Source of the DNA: Dokdonella_A sp966248875
Lineage (GTDB): Bacteria > Pseudomonadota > Gammaproteobacteria > Xanthomonadales > Rhodanobacteraceae
Reading direction: 5' to 3'
DNA length: 64,000 nucleotides
NCBI GenBank assembly: GCA_966248875.1
Contig: CBINBI010000003.1
Span: 52,981 to 116,980, forward strand
Shown here: piece after piece, positions 43,039-50,032 of the stretch
Position numbering within the stretch: position 1 is the first letter of the stretch
How the letters are laid out: every line of letters starts with the position of its first letter
The notes under the pieces: model-generated
Told to the model about the DNA's origin: nothing
The model's input: the letters and a program-made list of their open reading frames with translations, nothing else
The model's database searches: none
Translations under genes and position numbers: made by a program

Positions 43039-43126
43039 GTCTGGCGCTCTTGCGGCCCAGCGGCGCAGCGATGGGACTTCGATATTAGAGGCACCGGCGT
43101 GTGGACGCCGTGGAGATCCCGGCGAC

Positions 43127-44658
43127 TCAATTGCGCCCGGTGACCACCTCGCCCGCCGCAGCGCGCCCCGCGCGGAACACCGGCGCGATCGGGCCGGGCG
43201 CGCGGGCCGGAGCGTCGCCAGCGCTCTTGCCATCCGGCTCACCGCTTCGTCGAGCTCCGCCTCATCGTGATAGCTGAAGCCGAGCCGCATGAAGGCTTGT
43301 TCGCGCCCGTGGAAATCATACGGACGCGCGCCGTGGAAGCGGACGCCCGCGCGCTCGCCCGCCTGCGCCCACGCGTCGAGGTCGATATCCGCATCGACGC
43401 GTGCCCACAGCGCCATGCCGCCGTCCGGCACGCGGAAGTCGAGAGCACTGCCGAGCCGCCTTCGCAGCGACTCGGCGAGCGCGTCGCGCCGCGCGGCATA
43501 GATGCGGCGCGTACGGCGCACGTGGCGCAGCAGCTCGCCGTCCTCGAACAGCTCGGCGACCGCGCATTCGACGGCGGCGTCGCCGCGCGCATCGCTCGCG
43601 GCGCGCAGGGCCGCGAGGTGTTCGAACACCGCGGGCGGGGCGACGACGAAGCCGCTCGAGATGCCCGGCGCGAGCAGGTTCGACAGCGAGCCGACGTAGA
43701 CGACGTTCGCCCGTCCCGCTCCCGCAGCGAGCGGCAGGATCGGCTTGCCGGCGTAATGGAACTCGTGGTCGTAGTCGTCCTCGACGATGGCGAAGCCGTG
43801 CTCGAGGGCGAGCCGCGCGAGACGCGCTCGGCGGTCCTGCGACATCACCACCGTCGTCGGAAACTGGTGATGCGGGATCACGAACACCGCGCGCACGCGC
43901 TCGCGCGCGAGCAGTGCCTCCAGCGCGTCGATGTCCATGCCGTCCGCGTCGAGCGGCAGCGGCACGAGATGCGCGCCGGCGAGCCGCAGCACGTTCCACG
44001 CCGGCGGATAGCCGAACGCCTCGACGGCGACGACGTCACCGGGCGCGATCAGCGTGCGCGCGACGAGATCGATGCCCTGCTCGATGCTGCGCGTCACCAT
44101 CAGCGTCTCCGGTGTCGCGACCAGACCTCGCGTGCGCGCGAGCATCGCGGCCAGCTCGATGCGCAGGCGCGTGTGGCCGCAGGGATCGGAGGCCGTCAGC
44201 AACGCGCGCCCGCGCTGTTCGATCGCGCGCCGGAACGCACGTGCTAGCGCACGCGCCGGGAACAGGCGCGGATCGGGCGTGCCGCTCGCCATCATCAGCA
44301 AGCCGGGCGCGGGCGCGCTGCGCGGTGGGGGCGGCGCGAGCGGAGGCGCCAGCCGATAGGTTGGCGCGTCGATCGCAGGCGGGGGCGCCGGCCGCAGTCG
44401 CGGCGCTGCCTCGGCGACGAAGGTGCCTCCGCCGACGCGCGTCGAGACGAGCCCTTCCGCCGCCAGCTCGTCGTAGCCGGCGACGACGGTATTACGGTTC
44501 ACGTCGAGCGCTTCGGCGAGCTCGCGCGTGCCCGGCAGCGGCTCGCCCGGCTTCAGGCGGCCGCGGCGGATGTCCTCCGCGATCGCGTTCGCGAGCTGCA
44601 GGAACAACGGCTGCTCGCGGCGGGGATCGAGCGCGACTGTGAGCTCCCATCGGCGCAT
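43127..44658 (-). CDS. MocR/PdxR-type GntR regulator with aminotransferase-like domain, probable C-terminal frameshift
   Basis: Winged helix at residues 10-75 (FLQLANAIAEDIRRGRLKPG, LAEALDVNRNTVVAGYDELA), then a fold-type I PLP domain (SGTPDPRLFPARA, VEDDYDHEFHY, YVGSLSNLLAPGI where SLSNLLAPG replaces the usual SFSKxLxPG, so Asn sits where the PLP Lys is expected). Family sequence ends at MARALATL. The literal frame then runs 55 more residues into the Hpt gene, but with poor third-position GC. Skipping phase by one base near 43190-43210 gives GPIAPVFRAGRAAAGEVVTG and a stop at 43127 with strong third-position GC, so a 1-bp deletion is likely. Corrected length is 510 residues. Confidence 0.75.
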
Positions 44659-44770
44659 GACGACACAGACGTAACCGGACCAGCGTTCGTCGCAGAAGTG
44701 GCGCTCCCGGCGGCGAAGCCCGCTGACGAAGCTGACTGCGCAGTAACCCGGACCAGCAAGGGAGAAACTC

Positions 44771-45973
44771 ATGCGCAAGATTTCGCGTGCCATCCTCGCC
44801 GTCGCCTGCGCCGCCGCGCTCGCGCAGACCGCACTCGCCGCACCGGCGACGACGCAGCACCATGGTCACCTTCGCTACCGCATCACGATCCTGCCCTCGC
44901 TCGGCGGCAACAACAGCCGGGGCAACAGCATCAACGACCTCGGCATCGTCGCGGGCTATTCGAAGCTGCCCGGCAACGCCGTGCGCCACGCCAGCGTGTG
45001 GGCGTTCGGCCAGCAGCTCGATCTCGGCAGCCTCGGCGGACCCGCCTTCAACAGCAGCGTGGCCTGGCCGGTGAAGAATGTGGTCGGGCTCATTTCCGGC
45101 ATCAGCGAAACCGGCGAAGTGAATCCGCTCGGCGAAACCTGGAGCTGCGGCTTCTTCTTCGCGACCAGCGGCAACATCTGCTACGGATTCGTGAAATCAC
45201 TCTGGGGCGGGCCGATGCAGCCGCTGCTGCCGCTGCCGGGCGGCTACAACAGCTACGCCGCCGACACCAACAACCGGGGCACGACGGTCGGCTGGGCCGA
45301 GAACGGCGTGCACGATCCCACTTGCGCGCCGGAATCGGATCAGGTGCTCCAGTTCAAGCCGGTGACGTGGAGCTGGGGCTCGAGCCAGCCGCACGAGTTA
45401 CCGCTGATCAGCGGCGACACGTCCGGCGCCGCGACCGCGATCAACGACCGCGGCCAGATCGTCGGCATCTCGGGCGAGTGCGACCAGGCCGTCGGGCGGC
45501 GCACGGCGATCCACGCCGTCCTCTGGGAAAACGGGCGCGTCACCGACCTCGGCAATATCGGCGGCACCTCGTGGAACACGCCGACCGCAATCAACGCGCG
45601 CGGCGACATCGTCGGCTTCGCGGGCACCGAGCCTGACGACCTCGACGGCATCTTCACGCACGCGTTCGTCAAGCCGCGCCACGGACCGATGCGCGATCTC
45701 GGCGTGCTGCCCGGCGACATCAGCAGCACCGCGTCCGGCATCAACGCGCGCGGCGACATCGTCGGCTACTCCAACGACGCCGAGGGCAACATCCGCGCCG
45801 TCCTGTGGCAGGACGGCGTGCCGATCGAGCTGGCCTCGCTCGCGCCGGACTTCGCCGGCGATCTCGTGCTCGCCACGGACATCAACGACTTCGGGCAGAT
45901 CACCGGCCGCGGCACCGATCCCGACACGGGCGAAGCCGTCGCGTTCCTGGCGACGCCGATGCTCGGACGTTGA
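44771..45973 (+). CDS. Secreted HAF-repeat protein
   Basis: 400 residues, signal peptide ending near ALAAPA. About seven repeats of the HAF type are visible, each with a core like AINDRGQIVGISG, AINARGDIVGFAG, GINARGDIVGYSN or DINDFGQITGRG followed by an AxLW strand (HAVLWENGRVTDLGNIGG). They form a beta-propeller-like array. Function unknown; an extracellular or surface role is likely. GGGAGAAACTC precedes the ATG. Divergent from the MocR gene, 112 bases apart. Confidence 0.9.
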   Translation: MRKISRAILAVACAAALAQTALAAPATTQHHGHLRYRITILPSLGGNNSRGNSINDLGIVAGYSKLPGNAVRHASVWAFGQQLDLGSLGGPAFNSSVAWPVKNVVGLISGISETGEVNPLGETWSCGFFFATSGNICYGFVKSLWGGPMQPLLPLPGGYNSYAADTNNRGTTVGWAENGVHDPTCAPESDQVLQFKPVTWSWGSSQPHELPLISGDTSGAATAINDRGQIVGISGECDQAVGRRTAIHAVLWENGRVTDLGNIGGTSWNTPTAINARGDIVGFAGTEPDDLDGIFTHAFVKPRHGPMRDLGVLPGDISSTASGINARGDIVGYSNDAEGNIRAVLWQDGVPIELASLAPDFAGDLVLATDINDFGQITGRGTDPDTGEAVAFLATPMLGR

Positions 45974-46020
45974 GGGCAGCCGCGCCGATGCCGGCACGAC
46001 GGCCGCTCGGCCACGAACGG

Positions 46021-46047
46021 AACGGCGCCGCGAACTGCGGCGCCGTT
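46021..46047 (+). terminator. Strong hairpin downstream of the HAF gene
   Basis: AACGGCGCCGC (46021-46031), GAACT loop, GCGGCGCCGTT (46037-46047): perfect 11-bp stem about 50 bases past the stop. Followed by CGTCGCC, no T-run. Confidence 0.6.
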
Positions 46048-46192
46048 CGTCGCCGACAGCGCGCTTTCCGCAACGCAGGCGCTCAGTGCATGCGCCGCAC
46101 GGGACCGTGCGGCGGGTGCAGGCTCTTCAGCGGGCGGTCAAGTGACCGCGCATACGGTCGAAAACGCGAAAGATGCGATTAGGAGCACACCG

Positions 46193-46396
46193 ATGAAAGG
46201 CGAACTTCCGATGGATCGCGAGGCGGTCCAGGTCAAGCTCACCGATGGCGACTGGCAGCCTGCCGTGTACCAGGACGGGCAGTTCTTCGATCTCTACGGC
46301 CTGCCCCTGGATTACCGCAAAATCACGAGCTGGCGTCCTGCGGGCGGCAGTCCGAACGGCAGCGCCGCGGCCGATCGCCGCAGCGCGCGCCTCTGA
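46193..46396 (+). CDS. Small hypothetical protein (67 residues)
   Basis: Starts MKGELPMDREAVQVKLTDGD with AGGAG 8 bases upstream; an alternative ATG lies six codons later. A compact beta-rich stretch (WQPAVYQDGQFFDLYGLPLD) precedes a polar tail. Resembles short conserved proteins of Beta/Gammaproteobacteria with no known role; I cannot name a family. About 200 bases follow before the cardiolipin synthase stop, in which I see nothing. Confidence 0.65.
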   Translation: MKGELPMDREAVQVKLTDGDWQPAVYQDGQFFDLYGLPLDYRKITSWRPAGGSPNGSAAADRRSARL

Positions 46397-46595
46397 TCGA
46401 ATGCGTGAACGGGAGCCGCGGGTTCGCTCGCGCTCTCGTGCCTTCGATGGGCCAGTCGCGTCAGCGACGACAACAGCAAGCAGGACCAGAAGGCCGCCGA
46501 AAGGTCACCGGCGCACGTTCGCGGCACGCATTCTGACGTATCGGCGAATCGCCACGCGAGCGTCACGGTTCACGACGTTCGCCACAGGCAATGGT

Positions 46596-47891
46596 CTAGA
46601 GCTGTGACTGCACCCAAGAGGAGAACCACTCGGCGAGCCGCTGCCGCAACGAGCGCCGGTTCCAGTCGTCGAGCGTGTATTCCTTCGACCGCGCGACGTC
46701 TTCCTCGAAGATGCGCGCCTGCTCGGCGGCGAAATCCGCGTCGTAGACGTTGAGGCTCGCTTCGTCGTTGAGCCGGAATGACCGATCGTCGAAATTCGTC
46801 GATCCGACCGACGTCAGGAGACCGTCCACGACGAGCACCTTGCAGTGGAACATCGTCGGCTGGTATTCGAAGATGCGCACGCCCGCGGCGAGAAGCGGAC
46901 CCCAGGTCGAATGCGAGGCGTAATCCGTGACCTTCGCGTCGTTGTACTTGCCCGGTACGATGACGCGGACGTCGACACCGCGTTTTCGCGCGTCGAGCAA
47001 TGCCTGATTCGTGAGATCATCGGGGATGAAGTACGCCGCCTCGAGCATTATCGACTTGTCGGCCGCGGTGATCGCGAGCAAATACATGAGCTCCATGCTC
47101 TCGCTGCCGCCGCTCGGCGAGCTCTCGAACATCTGCGCATTCGAACCGCCGACCGGCGCAAGCGGCGGAAAATAATCCTCGCCGTGCGAGACCTCGCCGG
47201 TCACCTTCATCCAGTTGTCGAGAAACGCGGCCTGCATCTGCGCGACGACCGGGCCTTCGATCCTGAAATGCGTGTCGCGCCAGTGTTCGGGGTCCTGCGC
47301 GTGGCCGGTCCATTCCTCCGCGATGCCGACGCCGCCGGTGAAGCCCACACGGCCGTCGACGATCAAGAGCTTGCGGTGCGTGCGGTTGTTCATGCGCGCG
47401 ATCGTGTACCAGCGCAGCGGGTGATAGAGCTCGACGCGCGCTCCGGCGTCGATCATCGTCTTCAGCACCTCGGGTTCCATACGCTGCGAGCCGACCCAGT
47501 CGAGCAGCACGTGCGCCTGCACGCCGGCACGTGCGCGCTCGGCGATCGCATTGGCGAAATCCCAGCCGATCTGTCCCGACCAGTAGACGTAGGTCTCGAA
47601 ATCGATGTTGTGCTTCGCCGCGCGGATCGCCGCCAGCATCGCGGGAAAGATCTCGTCGCCGTTGCGCAACGTCTCGACCTTGTTGCCGGCCAGGATCGGC
47701 GGACCCAGCAGCGAACCAAGCGCGCGCTCGAACTGCGGATCCTTTAGACCATAGAGGCGGCGCGGCGCGATCTCGACACGCTCTTCAGGCGGCGTGAAAT
47801 TGAGCGCGACGACGACGACGAGCGCCGACACGATCGCGGCGAGCGCCGGACCGGCCCAGCGATGCGATCGGAACCAGGATGCGATACGCAT
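46596..47891 (-). CDS. cls: Cardiolipin synthase (phospholipase D superfamily)
   Basis: 431 residues. One N-terminal membrane helix (AGPALAAIVSALVVVVAL), then two PLD domains, each with an HxKxxxxD motif: NRTHRKLLIVDGRVGFTGG (about residue 167) and FHCKVLVVDGLLTSVGSTNFD (about 347). It condenses phosphatidylglycerol molecules to cardiolipin at the inner membrane. Closest to the ClsB/ClsC-like short form rather than the two-TM ClsA; which isoform is unsure. Confidence 0.9.
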   Translation of the reverse strand: MRIASWFRSHRWAGPALAAIVSALVVVVALNFTPPEERVEIAPRRLYGLKDPQFERALGSLLGPPILAGNKVETLRNGDEIFPAMLAAIRAAKHNIDFETYVYWSGQIGWDFANAIAERARAGVQAHVLLDWVGSQRMEPEVLKTMIDAGARVELYHPLRWYTIARMNNRTHRKLLIVDGRVGFTGGVGIAEEWTGHAQDPEHWRDTHFRIEGPVVAQMQAAFLDNWMKVTGEVSHGEDYFPPLAPVGGSNAQMFESSPSGGSESMELMYLLAITAADKSIMLEAAYFIPDDLTNQALLDARKRGVDVRVIVPGKYNDAKVTDYASHSTWGPLLAAGVRIFEYQPTMFHCKVLVVDGLLTSVGSTNFDDRSFRLNDEASLNVYDADFAAEQARIFEEDVARSKEYTLDDWNRRSLRQRLAEWFSSWVQSQL

Positions 47892-47973
47892 CGGAGTCGG
47901 CCGCCTCTGCCACCGGATGTGCCACCATCAAAGATCAACGATGCGTGCGCGTCAAGCGGCTCGCGGACGGCGT

Positions 47974-48273
47974 TCAGATCGTCGTGTTGCTTGTCGAGGA
48001 TGTCGGCACGGTGCGGTTTGCGGTCTCGATTCGAGTTCGGAGCTGGTCCTGCGACGCCGTTCCCCCGGAAGCGGTCGCCTGATCACCGAGCTCTTCCTCA
48101 AGCAAAGCGATCATCCGTTGGATCTCGCGGACATCAATGTCCGCCTGTTCGTCGATCGAATGGATGGCTTGCCAGCAACGGGGGCCTGGCGCGGCATCGA
48201 CGTTTGCGTTTGCGTCGGACAGGAGCGGACTCATGAGCGACGCGATCATCGCAAGAGCGGCTGCGTATATCAC
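47974..48273 (-). CDS. Putative small exported protein (99 residues)
   Basis: GTG start; N-terminal hydrophobic segment IYAAALAMIASLMSPLLSDANA resembles a signal peptide. The middle (IDVREIQRMIALLEEELGDQ) is an acidic helix and the tail is Thr/Ser-rich. No family recognised and no strong ribosome site, so it is moderate evidence only. It lies 82 bases upstream of the cardiolipin synthase gene and 33 bases after the long palindrome at 48306. Confidence 0.4.
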   Translation of the reverse strand: MIYAAALAMIASLMSPLLSDANANVDAAPGPRCWQAIHSIDEQADIDVREIQRMIALLEEELGDQATASGGTASQDQLRTRIETANRTVPTSSTSNTTI

Positions 48274-48305
48274 GGTCGTCTTGGCGAGGTGCTTCGATTT
48301 CGATG

Positions 48306-48334
48306 GGTACAGCCTCGGAATCCGAGGCTGTACC
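48306..48334 (-). terminator. 29-base near-perfect palindrome (14-bp stem)
   Basis: GGTACAGCCTCGGA, one central A, then TCCGAGGCTGTACC: 14-bp perfect arms. On the minus strand it lies 17 bases downstream of the small polar ORF stop at 48352 and 33 bases before the GTG of the 99-residue ORF. Terminator for transcripts coming from the amidohydrolase side is the simplest reading. Confidence 0.65.
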
Positions 48335-48351
48335 GGTGTTCCTGCATCGAG

Positions 48352-48555
48352 CTATCGAGTGTTCGGGTGCGTCGCCTGACCGTGTTTCTCGCCTTCCGGC
48401 ACGGATGTGCCGGACTTGACCGGCTGCTCCTGCGCGGACGCATTTTTTCCCGATGACGGATCGCCGTGCTCGGCTTCATCCCGATCCTGGGATGGATTCT
48501 GCTGGGACGCGGTGTGCCCGTGAGCGTGCCTCGCGGCTGTCGCTGCAATCTGCAA
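48352..48555 (-). CDS. Possible small polar protein downstream of amidohydrolase
   Basis: A 67-residue frame, very hydrophilic (SQDRDEAEHGDPSSGKNASA, PEGEKHGQATHPNTR), with codon use typical of this genome over its last 50 codons. The only available start is a TTG just after the amidohydrolase stop, with no ribosome site, so the N-terminus is doubtful. It ends immediately before the strong palindrome at 48306, which supports a transcribed unit. No family recognised. Confidence 0.28.
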   Translation of the reverse strand: MQIAATAARHAHGHTASQQNPSQDRDEAEHGDPSSGKNASAQEQPVKSGTSVPEGEKHGQATHPNTR

Positions 48556-48557
48556 TC

Positions 48558-49910
48558 TCAGTAGCCTTCCGACGCGTACCGGTACTGAGCGCGCACATCT
48601 CGCCGAAGCGCGTCGATGGCCTTTGCGTCGCGCCAGCGTCCTGCCGCCATCACGCCGAGAGGCTTTCGCAACGTGGAAATGCCGTCCAGCGGATTGTCCT
48701 GCGTCAGAATCAGGTCGGCACGCGATCCCTCGGCGACGACGCCGAACGACGCGTCGTGTTTGGTTCGCACGATGAATTCTCCCGCCTCGCGCGTGGCTGC
48801 CGACAGCACCTGATAGCGCGAAAGACCCGCGCCTTCGAGCGCGTCGAGATCGTCAAGGAGCGAATGTCCCGGCAGCATTCCGGGGACGGCCGGTGTGTCC
48901 GTGCCCGTCACGAGCCGGACGTTCGCGTCCGCCATCACCTTCACGAGCCGGCCGAGGAAGGCGAGCTTCGCCTCGAGCTTCGCCGTCTTTTTCAAGTAGT
49001 GACTCTTCTGCCACGCAAGCCGCGCGTCGGGCGAGATTTCGTAAGCCGCGTCGCGTGCCAGGAACGCCTCGAGGACTTTGGGATGGCCGATCTGACGCGC
49101 GATCGCGGCGTAGGTCGCGAGATCTGCCGTTACCGTCGCATCGTATTTTTTTGCGAGCGCGACTGCTTCGCCGATGCGCGCGTCGCCGGGCGGCGTATCC
49201 GATTCCTCGACGCCGCGCGGCGTGAAGAACGTATAGAAGAATTCCTCGAGGTGCGCGACGAGCACCTGACCGGCCGCGAGCTGATGCTCGAGCCGCACCG
49301 ACGTCACGCCGTGGCCGACGAGCGGGAGGCCGAGCTTGCGACCCTCGTCCGCGAGCGCGTCGAACGTCTCCGGCGCGAGCCCGACGTAGACCTTCATGAA
49401 GTCGTAGCCGTTCGTCTTCGCGAGCCCGACGATCGCGCGCGCTTCGGCGGGAGTCTTGACGACAAAGCCGTTGTAATCGGTGTTACCGTCGACGAGGAAG
49501 CTGGTGTAGACGTGCGGCGACGGGATCGCGCCACGGTTCGCCGCCGGCACCGTGTTGTCGATGAAACCCGAATGCGCATCGCCCATGTTGAGGACGCTGG
49601 TCACTCCGTGCGCGAGATAGATCGCAAGATCGTTCTTCGTCTGCGAGTGCGTGTGCATGTCGGCGAGGCCGGGCGAGAGCCACGACTTGCCGTGACCGTC
49701 GATGCGCTCCGCATCCGGCGGAATCGCAACCTCGGAGCCGACGGCGACGATGCGATCGCCGCGCACGAGCACGGTCTGGTCGCGCAGCGTGCGCTCGCGA
49801 TCCATCGGAACGACATTGACGTGGACGAATGCGATCGCGGGGTCAACGGGAGCGGCGAGCGAAGTTCCGGCGATCAGGAGCGAAGCGGCAAACAAGTAAA
49901 TTCGGTTCAT
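48558..49910 (-). CDS. Exported amidohydrolase-family enzyme
   Basis: 450 residues with signal peptide MNRIYLFAASLLIAGTSLA. The metal-dependent hydrolase fold shows GLADMHTHSQTKNDL (first metal motif HxH), HGVTSVLNMGD, LPLVGHGVTSV with the further His, and TGTDTPAVPGM with the final Asp. C-terminal EGSRADLILTQDNPLDGIST closes the composite domain. Secreted imidazolonepropionase-like amidohydrolases act on dipeptides or cyclic amides; substrate unassigned. 122 bases separate its start from the M6-like protease stop. Confidence 0.88.
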   Translation of the reverse strand: MNRIYLFAASLLIAGTSLAAPVDPAIAFVHVNVVPMDRERTLRDQTVLVRGDRIVAVGSEVAIPPDAERIDGHGKSWLSPGLADMHTHSQTKNDLAIYLAHGVTSVLNMGDAHSGFIDNTVPAANRGAIPSPHVYTSFLVDGNTDYNGFVVKTPAEARAIVGLAKTNGYDFMKVYVGLAPETFDALADEGRKLGLPLVGHGVTSVRLEHQLAAGQVLVAHLEEFFYTFFTPRGVEESDTPPGDARIGEAVALAKKYDATVTADLATYAAIARQIGHPKVLEAFLARDAAYEISPDARLAWQKSHYLKKTAKLEAKLAFLGRLVKVMADANVRLVTGTDTPAVPGMLPGHSLLDDLDALEGAGLSRYQVLSAATREAGEFIVRTKHDASFGVVAEGSRADLILTQDNPLDGISTLRKPLGVMAAGRWRDAKAIDALRRDVRAQYRYASEGY

Positions 49911-50032
49911 GCCGCTTGGATGCACGAGTGCTCGCAGGGGTTTAAGTGCACCGCGACACTTGCGTCTTGCCGTACCCGTATCCGCCAGCGCAGCTCGTCG
50001 TTTTCGTCGTTCGCGATCGTGACCGACCGGCC

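Noticed and set aside
42682..44658. Accepting the MocR-Hpt chain as a genuine 658-residue fusion
   Set aside because: Third-position GC and the neat stop at 43127 in the alternative phase favour a single-base loss; it is kept as a finding, not as the annotation.
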